Source: Nocardiopsis ganjiahuensis DSM 45031
GTDB taxonomy: Bacteria > Actinomycetota > Actinomycetes > Streptosporangiales > Streptosporangiaceae
DNA: 64,000 nucleotides
Assembly: GCF_000341085.1 (NCBI RefSeq)
Contig: NZ_ANBA01000008.1
Span: forward strand, 248,001-312,000
Direction: 5' to 3'
Shown here: piece after piece, positions 1-8,827 of the stretch
Position numbering within the stretch: the first letter of the stretch is position 1
Layout of the letters: every line of letters begins with the position of its first letter
Translations under genes and position numbers: made by a program
Notes under the pieces: generated by a model
What the model was told of the DNA's origin: nothing
The model's input: the letters and a program-made list of their open reading frames with translations, nothing else
The model's database searches: none

Positions 1-2
1 TC

Positions 3-254
3 GTCGTCCTGGCCCTGTTCGCGCTGGTCCTGGGCCCCGTGGGCTATCTGATGGGCATCGACGCCGACTCCCACGCCGGCTCGGCCGCCGAATGGTTCAC
101 CCTGGCCTTCGGCGCTGCCGTGGGCATCCCCTTCCTGGCCGCGGCCGTGGCCACCGTGGCGGGCGACCGCAAGGCCGCCCTGTGGGCGCTGGCACTGCTG
201 GTCTGGCCCGTGGTGTTCGTGGTGGTCATCCACCTGTCCGGGTCGGCCGGGTAG
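3..254 (+). CDS. Hypothetical membrane protein, 3' part only
   Basis: The frame is open from the first bases of the window, so the true start lies upstream and only the last 83 codons are seen. The visible part has three hydrophobic stretches: the first residues (VVLALFALVLGPVGYL), a middle one around GIPFLAAAVATVAG, and LWALALLVWPVVFVVVIHL near the C-terminus. This indicates an integral membrane protein. No family motif is recognisable. It ends 10 bases before the next gene, which is also membrane-bound, so the two probably form one transcription unit. GTG at 39 or ATG at 51 could be internal starts, but the hydrophobic segment upstream of them argues that the protein is longer. Confidence 0.5.
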   Translation, partial: VVLALFALVLGPVGYLMGIDADSHAGSAAEWFTLAFGAAVGIPFLAAAVATVAGDRKAALWALALLVWPVVFVVVIHLSGSAG

Positions 255-264
255 GCTCCCGGGC

Positions 265-825
265 GTGTCACCCAAGAAACGCAACCGCCGCAAGCCCCAC
301 CAGCAGGGGTCCCCACCACCGGCTCCCGCCACCGAGCAGGGCCGCCTCGAACCGGGCCGGATCCCCGACAGGCGTCCGGTGAGCCGCACCCCGGTCGTGG
401 TCGCCGAACCGCCCGACCGGCGCCTGACCGTCCTCTGGGCCGTGCTGTGGGTGCTGTGGGCCCTGGGCAGTCCGCTGGCGCTGGCCGCCGTGCTCTTCGC
501 CGGACTCTCCGCCTTCGAGGCGGTCGCCGACCCCGCCCTGACCGACCCCGGCGCCATGGGCGACCCGGCCCTGCTCGCCGAGCAGGAGGCCCAGGCCGTG
601 CGCTCCATCGGCACCGCCCTGGTCTGGTTCCTGGTCATGGCCTGGGTCGTGCCGGCCGCGGGCGCCCTCACCGCCGCCGTACTGCGCCGCAAGAAGGCCG
701 CGATCGCCTTCACCGTCGCCCTGGCCCTGTCCGTGGGGCTGCTGCTGCTGGTCATCTCCCCGGTCGAACTCTGGGACGCCCTGAGCGCCCACCTGTTCGG
801 CACCGCGGCCCCCGACCCCGGCTGA
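265..825 (+). CDS. Hypothetical membrane protein with basic N-terminus
   Basis: A 186-residue protein starting with GTG. The first about 50 residues are Lys/Arg/Pro-rich (MSPKKRNRRKPHQQG) and look cytoplasmic and disordered. Three hydrophobic segments follow at about residues 54-84, 113-139 and 146-165, separated by an acidic loop rich in Asp-Pro. The C-terminus (FGTAAPDPG) is short and polar. I recognise no domain. It lies 10 bases downstream of another membrane protein gene and 76 bases upstream of a recombinase gene. Function unknown. Confidence 0.6.
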   Translation: MSPKKRNRRKPHQQGSPPPAPATEQGRLEPGRIPDRRPVSRTPVVVAEPPDRRLTVLWAVLWVLWALGSPLALAAVLFAGLSAFEAVADPALTDPGAMGDPALLAEQEAQAVRSIGTALVWFLVMAWVVPAAGALTAAVLRRKKAAIAFTVALALSVGLLLLVISPVELWDALSAHLFGTAAPDPG

Positions 826-901
826 GCACCACCCCGCCCGAGCCCAACCCGCCCCGCCTGCCACGCCCGCCTACCGCAGCTGGGCCCAGGCCCCGGTCAC
901 A

Positions 902-2140
902 ATGGAAGCTGTGGACACCACCGACCCCGACACACCCCGGGCCGAGATCGCCCTGCCCTCACCCGTGCGCGCCCGCCTGGAGCACCTGGACCACGGTGTG
1001 CTCGTGGACACCCGCGCCCTGGAACGGGTCCGGGAGCGCTTCGACACCGAACAGGCCCAGACCCTGGGCCGCTTCCTGACCAACGCCCAGTCACCGGCCA
1101 CCCTGCGCGCCTACCGCGCCGACTGGACGGCGTTCGGCGCCTGGTGCCTGACCGAGCGGCGCACCTCCCTGCCGGCCGACCCGGTGGACGTGGCCGTCTA
1201 CCTGGCGGCCTGCGCCGAACAGCGCACCGACGACGGCACCGGATGGGCGCTGGCCCCGGCCACCCTGGAGCGGCGGGCCGCGGCCATCGCCGCCGTCCAC
1301 GGCGCCCACGGCCTGGACTCACCCACCCGCGCCGAGGTCGTGCGCATGACCCTGCGCGGTATCCGCCGCACCCGCAAGGCGCGCCCGCGCCGCAAGGCCC
1401 CTGTGGTGCTGAGCACCCTGGAGTCGCTGCTGGCGGTGCGCCCGGCCGAGGGCCACCCCGGGGGAGTGGCCCGCAGGCGTGACGCGGTACTGCTGCTGAC
1501 CGGGTTCGCCGGGGCACTGCGCCGTGCGGAACTGGCCGCGCTCAGCTTCGACGACCTGGCCCTGCGCGTGGACCCCTCCACCGGATCACCTACCCTGGTG
1601 GTCTCGCTCGGGGCGACCAAGACCGACCAGGAGGGGCGGACCGGCCAGAGGGTGGCCCTGCCACGGGGACGCCACCGCGCCACCTGCCCGGTGTGCGCCC
1701 TGGCCGACTGGTCGGCGCTGGTGGCGGTGCACCGCGACGGGGGAGCGCCCGCGGTGCGCACTTGGCTGGAGAGCCTGGGCGCACCCGATCCCGCACCCGC
1801 CCACTCCTGCCAAGGGCTCGGGCGCCTGGAGCTGGCCGACGGCACCGAACGCCCCCTGCTGCCGGGGGTGGACCGGCACGGCCGCCTGGCCCACAAACCG
1901 ATGTCGGCCAAGGCCGTGGGCGATGTGGTCAAACGCTACGCCCAACGGGCCGGGCTGGACCCCGACGACTTCGGCGGTCACTCCCTGCGCGCCGGGTTCG
2001 CCACCCAGGCCGCGCTGGGCGGGGCCACCGACCGCGAGATCATGCGTCAGGGACGGTGGACCAACGCCCAGACGGTCCACGACTACATCCGCACCGCCGA
2101 CCCCCTGGAGGACAACGCGGTCACCCGACTGGGCCTGTAG
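902..2140 (+). CDS. Tyrosine recombinase / phage-type integrase
   Basis: A 412-residue site-specific recombinase. An N-terminal SAM-like core-binding domain (about residues 55-165, with TLRAYRADWTAFGAWC) is followed by the catalytic domain. Visible catalytic positions are the box I Arg in GALRRAEL (about 207-208), His360 and Arg363 in HSLRAGF, Trp in GRWTN replacing the second His, and nucleophile Tyr395 in VHDYIR. The catalytic set is therefore intact, so cutting and rejoining of DNA through a 3'-phosphotyrosine is likely. No excisionase, phage genes, tRNA or att repeats are visible nearby, so it may be a domesticated or stranded integrase. The ATG at 902 has no good ribosome site; GTG at 911 is an alternative. 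Confidence 0.85.
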   Translation: MEAVDTTDPDTPRAEIALPSPVRARLEHLDHGVLVDTRALERVRERFDTEQAQTLGRFLTNAQSPATLRAYRADWTAFGAWCLTERRTSLPADPVDVAVYLAACAEQRTDDGTGWALAPATLERRAAAIAAVHGAHGLDSPTRAEVVRMTLRGIRRTRKARPRRKAPVVLSTLESLLAVRPAEGHPGGVARRRDAVLLLTGFAGALRRAELAALSFDDLALRVDPSTGSPTLVVSLGATKTDQEGRTGQRVALPRGRHRATCPVCALADWSALVAVHRDGGAPAVRTWLESLGAPDPAPAHSCQGLGRLELADGTERPLLPGVDRHGRLAHKPMSAKAVGDVVKRYAQRAGLDPDDFGGHSLRAGFATQAALGGATDREIMRQGRWTNAQTVHDYIRTADPLEDNAVTRLGL

Positions 2141-2292
2141 GACCCGCACCGGGGGAGGAGCGGCCACCAGGCGGCCACCCCCTCATCTCGAATCACCAAC
2201 AAACCCACCAGCAACACCTGATATAACCCGTTAAAGTGCGATCCTTCCCTGATGAGACATTAGGTTGGTTGCGTGAGAAAGGGGACGGACCC

Positions 2293-3927
2293 ATGGTCGA
2301 CGAGTTTCGCGCGGCATTCCAAGAACTGATCGACGCCTCCGTCGCCACGGACCCCCAACAGTTCCCACCGGCCGTCCACAAGGTCTACCTCCTGGCCTCC
2401 CAGATCCCCACCACCGAACGGGAACTGGCCCTGGAGGCCCTCACCCCCCTGCTCTCCGGAGACCACGCCGCCCCCGGCATCATCGCCGACCTGTCCGTGG
2501 TCGCCGGCGCCCTGGTCGAGATGGGCACCGACCCCGGCCCCGCCGGCATCGAGATCCTGCACCGACTGCGCACCATGGGCAAAGGCGCCATCGTCTTCCT
2601 GCGCGCCTGGGAACGCACCGGCGGCGGCACCCCGCCCGACCCCGACGCCGTCACCGCCGACGCCGAGGCCCGCGTCGCCGCCGACCTGGGCACCGACGCC
2701 CCCGCCGCCACCATGTGCTGGTGGACCATCCGCCGCCACGGCCTGGCCGCCAAAACCATGCTCAGCGAGTCCAGCGTGCGCGCCCACATACGCCGCGACC
2801 CCTCCCTGCACGCCGAACTCGTGGCCATCGCCAACCAACTCAGCGACCTGCTCACCGAGTTCGACCAGGTCCGAGCCCTGCTGCGCATGGCCGAGGCCAC
2901 CTCGGCCCTGGTCATGGACCGCGCCTCGGGCCGCGCCTTCCGCGTGCTCTTCGACGGCATCGGCGACAACTTCCAACTCCACACCCTGCTCGCCGACGCC
3001 CTCATCGGACCCAACGGCCAGGGCCTGCCCGGCGACGCACCCGACCCGCGCTGGACCGCCTCCTTCCGCGACAGCCCCGTGGACCCCGCCGCCCATACCG
3101 TGTGGGGCTGGTGGAACATGGTCGCCCACGACGGCGCCTGGGTCTGGAACGAGGGCGTGCCCGCCGAGATCCCCACCATCGACGGCGAACACGTCCTGGT
3201 CCTGGACGAGCAGCCCTACCCGCGTTCCTGGAACGCCGGGCGCCGCCACGCGCACGTGCGCGGCTGGCTGGAGGTGGAGTCCGAGCTCAGCGAGGACGAG
3301 GCCGCCCTGTGGTGGAAGCGGGTGGCCCCGGCCGAGCCCGCCCTGCCCGACCCCGAGGCCGAGGACCACACGCCCCTGCCCGAACCCGTGGTGCTGCACA
3401 GCCCCGGGCAGGCCTCGGGCACCGAGGCCCAGCGCGTGCGCGGTTTCATGCCCCGGGCCGAACCCGAACCGGCCCCCGGACCCGAGCCCGCCCCTGAGCC
3501 CGAGGAGAGCGGACACGAAGGCGCCGGGGCCCGGCCCGCCGAACCCGAGAACGGCGGACACCAGAGCGCCCCCACCGCCCCGGAGCGGTCCCAGGCCGAC
3601 CCCGCCCGACAGGACCAGGACCCCGACCCGGACCCGGACCAGGGAACCCCGCAGGCCCCCCAGAGCGCCGAACGGACCGCGACGGACCACGGCTCCGGGG
3701 AGCCCCCCGCGGCCGAGCACGACGCCCCGGGTCCCGGCCCCCGCGGACGCACCCGGCAGGAGCCCGCCCAGGAAGAGCCCGCCACCACCGAGCTCCCGGC
3801 ACCCGCCGGGGCCGAGCAGCAGGAGCAGCAGGAGGGGACCGGACCGTCACCGGCGGCCCCCACCGGGCTGCCCCGGATGCCGCGCGGGGTCTCCCAGAGC
3901 TCGGGCTGGGGCCCCGCCTGGCGCTGA
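2293..3927 (+). CDS. Large hypothetical protein with acidic Pro/Glu-rich tail
   Basis: A 544-residue protein whose family I do not recognise. I chose ATG 2293 (MVDEFRAAF) because AAAGGGGAC lies about 8 bases upstream; an in-frame ATG/GTG further up at 2236 lacks this. Residues about 1-380 look globular and helical, with Trp-rich stretches (WGWWNMVAHDGAWVWNEG, ALWWKRVAP). From about residue 390 the sequence becomes low-complexity, rich in Pro, Glu, Asp and Ala, with PEPAPEPEE-type runs, and is probably disordered. There is no signal peptide or membrane segment, so it is probably cytoplasmic. It stands alone, 150 bases after the recombinase gene, and a strong hairpin terminator follows. Confidence 0.65.
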   Translation: MVDEFRAAFQELIDASVATDPQQFPPAVHKVYLLASQIPTTERELALEALTPLLSGDHAAPGIIADLSVVAGALVEMGTDPGPAGIEILHRLRTMGKGAIVFLRAWERTGGGTPPDPDAVTADAEARVAADLGTDAPAATMCWWTIRRHGLAAKTMLSESSVRAHIRRDPSLHAELVAIANQLSDLLTEFDQVRALLRMAEATSALVMDRASGRAFRVLFDGIGDNFQLHTLLADALIGPNGQGLPGDAPDPRWTASFRDSPVDPAAHTVWGWWNMVAHDGAWVWNEGVPAEIPTIDGEHVLVLDEQPYPRSWNAGRRHAHVRGWLEVESELSEDEAALWWKRVAPAEPALPDPEAEDHTPLPEPVVLHSPGQASGTEAQRVRGFMPRAEPEPAPGPEPAPEPEESGHEGAGARPAEPENGGHQSAPTAPERSQADPARQDQDPDPDPDQGTPQAPQSAERTATDHGSGEPPAAEHDAPGPGPRGRTRQEPAQEEPATTELPAPAGAEQQEQQEGTGPSPAAPTGLPRMPRGVSQSSGWGPAWR

Positions 3928-3980
3928 GCCCCCCGCACAGGAGAGCCCGCCCGGTGCCGGGCGCAGGCCCGTCCGCGAAA

Positions 3981-4024
3981 CGCCGTGGGGCCCGGGAGCG
4001 AACTCGCTCCCGGGCCCCACGGCG
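3981..4024. terminator. Bidirectional terminator, 20-bp perfect stem
   Basis: A perfect inverted repeat of 20 bp per arm (3981-4000 and 4005-4024) with a 4-base AACT loop lies between two convergent genes (stops at 3927 and 4036). No long T tract follows, as is usual for terminators in high-GC actinomycetes. Confidence 0.85.
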
Positions 4025-4035
4025 TTCGGGCAGGA

Positions 4036-4587
4036 TCAGTGCTCATCCTCCAGACGGTGGCGCGGCTCGTGGTGGACCGCGACCGGCTCGGCCCGGGTGG
4101 AACTGGTACGGAGCCGGTCCCCGCCTTCGTCGTCGTCCTCGTCGTAGAGGCCGTCGAAGTACTGCTCCTCCTCGGTGGGGCCCTCCTCCTCGCGGACCCA
4201 GCGGGCGCCCACGAACAGCGGAGCGGACAGCACCAGCACCAGGGGCACGAACACACCCAGGGGCAACAGCACCAGGGCCCCCTCCACGCCGGGCAGGACC
4301 GGCAGCCGCTCCAGCAGGTGCATGCGCACCAGCGCGGTGGCGGTCGCCCCGCCCAGAACCAGGGCCGCGGAGAAGGGCAGCATCGGGGTCAGCCGCGGCG
4401 GGACCGCGACCAGGGCCACCAGCAGACCCACGCCCACCAGCCCGGCCAGTGCAACGGGTCCGGTGCCCTGCAGGGCACTCGCACCGGCCGCGTGCAGGCC
4501 CCGCAGGTGAGCGAACGCCCAGCCGGTCACCAGTAGCAGTACCGGGCCCAGGATCAGGCCCGACAGGAAGCCGACGAAATGTCGCAC
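4036..4587 (-). CDS. Hypothetical four-helix membrane protein with acidic tail
   Basis: A 183-residue protein. GTG at 4587 is chosen because GAGAGGAG lies 7-8 bases upstream; further upstream codons give an unlikely Cys/Arg-rich leader. Four hydrophobic segments are seen: FVGFLSGLILGPVLLLVTGWAF, VALAGLVGVGLLVALVAV, MLPFSAALVLGGATATALV and LLPLGVFVPLVLVLSAPLF. The last 50 residues are hydrophilic and highly acidic (EEEGPTEEEQYFDGLYDEDDDEG), so a cytoplasmic tail is probable. The overall plan resembles small actinobacterial membrane proteins of unknown function; I do not recognise a family. Confidence 0.6.
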   Translation of the reverse strand: MRHFVGFLSGLILGPVLLLVTGWAFAHLRGLHAAGASALQGTGPVALAGLVGVGLLVALVAVPPRLTPMLPFSAALVLGGATATALVRMHLLERLPVLPGVEGALVLLPLGVFVPLVLVLSAPLFVGARWVREEEGPTEEEQYFDGLYDEDDDEGGDRLRTSSTRAEPVAVHHEPRHRLEDEH

Positions 4588-5001
4588 GGGGGTGCTCCTC
4601 TCAGGGGTTGAGCAGCACCTTAGCGACAAAAACCGAGATCGGCACCACAACCACCAGTCCGGCCATCTCGGACACCGGGGTGCACCACACCCATTTCACC
4701 AGCCACGCCGTCCCCGAAGACCCCGCTGCGCCCACCAGCGACCCAGCACCCGACCAGCACCACCCCGGGCCTTGTTCTCTCTACCTCCGAGCCCTTCAGG
4801 CCCCGCAAGAGCCATCACGAGGCCGACGCGAACAGCACCGCCGGCACCCGCGGGGCACGAGCACCCCCGCAGGGCGCCGCCCCTCACCCGCGAAAGCACC
4901 GTGGCGCCGCCCCCGGGTGGGGGACGGCGCCACGAATGTCCTCGGGCCCGCTGGTAGGGGCCCCGGGTGGAGCTGACGTAAGAGTGTTCCCGGCCAGGGG
5001 T
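4588..5001. other. Non-coding stretch between two minus-strand genes
   Basis: I see no convincing gene here. It holds the ribosome site of the gene ending at 4036, a hairpin terminator at 4901-4933 downstream of the permease gene, and otherwise C-rich sequence without recognisable motifs. Confidence 0.5.
4901..4933 (-). terminator. Hairpin terminator after the amino-acid permease
   Basis: Arms GTGGCGCCG (4901-4909) and CGGCGCCAC (4925-4933) pair perfectly, and an additional C5/G5 stretch inside extends the stem. It lies about 70 bases downstream of the minus-strand permease stop at 5002. Confidence 0.65.
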
Positions 5002-6540
5002 CTACCGGCCGGGGGAGGGGTCCTCACCCGCCAGGGCCCCCTCGGCCCCCTGGACCCCGCCCGCGCCGGTGCCGGCGATGCGGTCCAGTTCCTCGGGGGT
5101 GGCCCGCCCCTCCACACCCAACACCCTGCGGCTGGGCTCGGTGGGCCCGAACAGGCGGCGCGCCTCGTAGGCCAGCACCGCCACCACCACCGCGGCGATC
5201 GTCGCCCACAGGGCCTGGCGGTGTTCGGGCAGGGTGGCCATGGCCAGGAAGATCGCCACCAACCCCAGCAGGGTGGCCCAGGTCAGGTAGGGAAAGCCCC
5301 ACATGCGCAGGGTCAGCCGCTCGGGGGCGTTGCGGCGCACCCGGGCGCCCACCACCAGCTGCGAGGCGCAGATCGTCAGGAACAGCACCAGCAGGATCGC
5401 CCCGATCGAGGCGACCAGGAACGGGAACACCTGGCCGGGGAAGAGGTAGTCGGCGACCACGGCCGCGTAACCCACCACGGTCCCCAACAAGATGGCGCGC
5501 ACCGGAACCCCGCGCCGGTTGGTGCCCTTGAGCACCCGCGGGGCATCGCCCTGGCGGGTGAGCATGAACAGCATCCGCGAGGAGGTGTACATGGCGGCGT
5601 TGAGCACGCTCAGCACCGCGATCAGGACCACGATCTCCATGATCAGCGAAGCACCGGGCACACCCACGGTCTCCATGACCACCACGAAGGGGCTGCGGTC
5701 CAGCTGGGTGGAGTTCCAGGGCACGACCATGACCACGACCAGGATGGAGGCCACGTAGAACAGGCCGATGCGCCACAGGACGTTGGTGATGGCCGAGGCC
5801 ACCCCGCGCTCGGGTTCGGCGCTCTCACCGGCGGCGATGGTGATGATCTCCACGCCACCGAAGGCGAACAGGACCACCACGGTCGCACCCAGGACCGCGA
5901 CCCAGCCGTTGGGGGCGAACCCGCCCAGCTCCCACAGGTTGGTGACCGTGGAACCCCCCGACCCGCTCCACAGCCCCAAGGCGTACAAACCGCCCACCAG
6001 CAGGAAGGCCACGATGGTGGCGACCTTGATCAGGGAGAACAGGGACTCGGTCTCGGCGAAGACGCGCACCGAGATCAGGTTGGCGGCCGTCATGGCCAGC
6101 AGGACCACCAGCGCCAGCGCCCAACCCGGCACCTCCACCCACTGGCTCAGGATGGCGGCTCCGGCCACGGACTCGGCGGCCACCAGGACCGCGTACATCC
6201 ACCAGTAGACCCAGCCGATCGTGAACCCCGCCCGGGGCCCGAAGGCCAGGCGGGCGTAGTCGGAGAAGGAGCCACCGGCCGGAACCGAGACGACCATCTC
6301 GCCCAGAGCCCGCAGGGTCAAGAAGACCAGGGCTCCGGCCAACGCGTAGGAGAGAACCGCCGCGGGTCCCGCGGTCTGGATCACCGCACCGGAGCCGATG
6401 AACAGCCCGGCGCCCACCGATCCGCCGATCGCGATCAGTGCCATGTGTCGGCGGCGCAGCGAGTGTGCCAGCCCCGACCCGTTGTCTGTTTGTGCCGTCT
6501 CTTCGGACGACGTATCACTGCGTGTCACGGGCCCCACCAT
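5002..6540 (-). CDS. APC-superfamily amino acid permease
   Basis: A 512-residue transporter of the amino acid-polyamine-organocation superfamily, amino acid transporter (AAT) branch, probably importing an amino acid by proton symport. The first helix carries the hallmark IAIGGSVGAGLFIGSG (about residues 36-51), and the loop after helix 2 has RALGEMVVSVPAGGSFSDYA. About twelve hydrophobic helices span residues 33-470, and the C-terminal about 40 residues are hydrophilic. Length is slightly above the usual 450-480. The substrate cannot be told from sequence; relatives handle GABA, D-serine/D-alanine/glycine or aromatic amino acids. It is transcribed alone, divergently from the histidine kinase gene. 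Confidence 0.88.
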   Translation of the reverse strand: MVGPVTRSDTSSEETAQTDNGSGLAHSLRRRHMALIAIGGSVGAGLFIGSGAVIQTAGPAAVLSYALAGALVFLTLRALGEMVVSVPAGGSFSDYARLAFGPRAGFTIGWVYWWMYAVLVAAESVAGAAILSQWVEVPGWALALVVLLAMTAANLISVRVFAETESLFSLIKVATIVAFLLVGGLYALGLWSGSGGSTVTNLWELGGFAPNGWVAVLGATVVVLFAFGGVEIITIAAGESAEPERGVASAITNVLWRIGLFYVASILVVVMVVPWNSTQLDRSPFVVVMETVGVPGASLIMEIVVLIAVLSVLNAAMYTSSRMLFMLTRQGDAPRVLKGTNRRGVPVRAILLGTVVGYAAVVADYLFPGQVFPFLVASIGAILLVLFLTICASQLVVGARVRRNAPERLTLRMWGFPYLTWATLLGLVAIFLAMATLPEHRQALWATIAAVVVAVLAYEARRLFGPTEPSRRVLGVEGRATPEELDRIAGTGAGGVQGAEGALAGEDPSPGR

Positions 6541-6800
6541 AGGACGAAAGGTTCATCACATTTTTCACCAACCCCCGGAAAACACCCCATGAACCCATGA
6601 AAGTGATCCAGGTCATCCACCTCACACCAGGGCACACGGCACTACCACCACCCCCACCACAAACACCCCCCACATGCCACGAACCCTGCAACACCCCACC
6701 ACCCCCACACCATCCCCACCGTGACCGAACCCATCACCCCACCACGCCCTCCCACCCCAGAGGGAGGCACACACCCACCCACCCGTGCCACGATCCACCT

Positions 6801-8078
6801 ATGCGCCAGCTCACCGCCCCGCTGACCACAGCACTACACCCCCTGGTCACCACCCACACCTACCAACGCTGGGCCTACCTCATCATCGGCGGCGCACTCC
6901 TGATGCCCTACCTCATGGCCTCCCTGGTCCTGAGCACCCTCATCATCAACACCAACCCCGCCACCACCCCAGGCGCCACCGAACCCACCCCCGCCAACAT
7001 CGCCCTGGCCGCCCTCATCTGCACCACCCTCATCACCGCCACCGCCCTGATCCCCGCCACCCGCCCCGGCCAACTCCACCTGGCCCGCGCCCTGCTCACC
7101 CCCCTGGACAACACCCCCACCAGCAGCAGATGGCGCACCACCCTGTGGCTCCACCTCCACCTGGCCACCGGCATGGCCGTCTGCCTGGCCACCATGACCG
7201 CCCTGACCGAAGCCGCACTCCTGGCCATCGCCCCCCTGGCCCCCGGCCCCCACCCCATCGCCCAAGGCACCCTCACCCTCTTCGGCCACACCCCCTCCAC
7301 CCCCGGCTGGAGCGGCCCCCTCCTGGCCCTGGCCTGGGTCCTGGCCCTGATCTACACCATCTCCCTGACCGGCCACCTCCTCACCAAAGCCGCACCCCAC
7401 CTACTGGGACCCACCCCCACCGACCGCCTGAACGCAGCCCACGCCCACGCCCACCGCCTCGCCGAACGCAACCGCCTGGCCCGCGAACTCCACGACTCCC
7501 TCGGCCACGCCCTGTCCGTGGTCACCCTCCAAGCCGCCACCGCCGCCCGACTCATCGACACCAACCCCGACTTCGCCCGCCAAGCCCTCACCCACATCGC
7601 CGACACCGCACGCACCGCCACCGCCGACCTCGACCACGCCCTGGGCCTGCTCCGCGAGGACACCACCACCCCCACCACACCCCCACCCGACCTCGGCGAC
7701 CTCACCCACCTGACCCAAGCCACCCACCACACCGGCACCGACCTGACCTGCCACATCCACGGCGACCTCACCCACATCCCCGCCCTGCTCTCCCGCGAGA
7801 CCTACCGCATCGCCCAAGAAGCCCTCACCAACGCCCTACGCCACGCACCCCGCCAACCCCTCACCCTGACCCTGAACACCACCCCCGGCACCCTCACCCT
7901 CACCGTCACCAACCCCCTACCCCCCCACACCCCACGCCTGCCCCACCGCCGCAACGCCGGACAGGGCCTCCAAGGCATGCAAGAACGCGCCCACCTGATC
8001 GGCGGCACCCTCACCGCCGCACCCACCACCACCCACTTCCACCTCACACTCCACCTGACCTGGAAAGAGACCCCGTGA
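6801..8078 (+). CDS. NarL-type two-component sensor histidine kinase
   Basis: A 425-residue membrane kinase. Four hydrophobic segments lie in the first about 200 residues (e.g. WAYLIIGGALLMPYLMASLV). A HisKA_3 dimerisation domain follows, with phospho-acceptor His231 in RLARELHDSLGHALSVV, then a short HATPase domain with the N box (EALTNALRHA) and G-box GQGLQGMQERA. Family members autophosphorylate on His and pass the phosphate to a LuxR-type regulator. That partner follows directly: the stop TGA overlaps its GTG start (GTGA). The signal is unknown. ATG 6801 has no clear Shine-Dalgarno, so a leaderless transcript is possible. Confidence 0.9.
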   Translation: MRQLTAPLTTALHPLVTTHTYQRWAYLIIGGALLMPYLMASLVLSTLIINTNPATTPGATEPTPANIALAALICTTLITATALIPATRPGQLHLARALLTPLDNTPTSSRWRTTLWLHLHLATGMAVCLATMTALTEAALLAIAPLAPGPHPIAQGTLTLFGHTPSTPGWSGPLLALAWVLALIYTISLTGHLLTKAAPHLLGPTPTDRLNAAHAHAHRLAERNRLARELHDSLGHALSVVTLQAATAARLIDTNPDFARQALTHIADTARTATADLDHALGLLREDTTTPTTPPPDLGDLTHLTQATHHTGTDLTCHIHGDLTHIPALLSRETYRIAQEALTNALRHAPRQPLTLTLNTTPGTLTLTVTNPLPPHTPRLPHRRNAGQGLQGMQERAHLIGGTLTAAPTTTHFHLTLHLTWKETP

Positions 8079-8728
8079 TCAGGATCAACCTCGTCGACGA
8101 CGAAGCCCTCATCCGCGCCGGCCTGGCCGCCCTCATCGACGCCGAGGACGACATGCACATCACCGGACAAGCCTGCGACGGCGCCGACGTACCCGACCTG
8201 GTCCGCCGCACCCGCCCCGACCTGATCCTCATGGACGTGCGCATGCCCGGCCTGGACGGCATCCAAGCCACCCACACCCTCCAACGCACCCCCCACCCAC
8301 CCCGCGTCATCGTCGTCACCACCTTCGACAACGACGACTACGTCTGGGGCGCCCTACGCGCCGGAGCCCACGGCTTCCTCCTCAAACGCACCCCACCCGA
8401 AGACATCCTGGCCGCCATCCGCCTGGTCCACCGCGGCGACACCCTGCTCTTCCCCACCGCCCTACGCGCCATGGCCGCCACCCAACCCGCCCACCCCACC
8501 CCCGCCGCCCGCGCCATCACCACCCTCACCGAACGCGAAGCCCAAACCCTCACCCTCATCGCCCAAGGCCTGACCAACGCCGAAATCGCCACCCACCTGC
8601 ACCTGGGCCTGCAAACCGTCAAAACCCACGTGTCCAACATCCTCACCAAACTCGGCGTACGCGACCGCACCCAAGCCGTCATCGCCGCCTACGACTCCGG
8701 ACTCATCCACCCCGCCCGCCCCCGCTGA
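8075..8728 (+). CDS. NarL/FixJ-family response regulator
   Basis: A 217-residue regulator starting at GTG 8075, overlapping the kinase stop by 4 bases, so the pair is translationally coupled. The receiver domain (about 1-120) has the acidic pair in LVDDEALI, phospho-acceptor Asp54 in LILMDVRMPG, conserved Thr in VVTTFD and Lys in FLLKRTPPED. The C-terminal LuxR helix-turn-helix (about 150-200) has LTEREAQTLTLIAQGLTNAEIATHL and VKTHVSNILTKLGV. It should bind DNA as a dimer on phosphorylation. Targets are unknown; the downstream methyltransferase gene is a candidate by position only. Confidence 0.93.
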   Translation: MIRINLVDDEALIRAGLAALIDAEDDMHITGQACDGADVPDLVRRTRPDLILMDVRMPGLDGIQATHTLQRTPHPPRVIVVTTFDNDDYVWGALRAGAHGFLLKRTPPEDILAAIRLVHRGDTLLFPTALRAMAATQPAHPTPAARAITTLTEREAQTLTLIAQGLTNAEIATHLHLGLQTVKTHVSNILTKLGVRDRTQAVIAAYDSGLIHPARPR

Positions 8729-8827
8729 AAACCACGACACACCCACCAAAGCACCAACACCCAGCAACAACGCTGTTACGTTCAGCTCTCAAAGGCGGCC
8801 CAGAACGCACCCCCAGGGGAGAACACC

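Noticed and set aside
4936..6600. A 554-codon plus-strand frame over the permease
   Set aside because: Gly/His/Gln/Asp-rich shadow of the amino-acid permease on the other strand; no domain or ribosome site.
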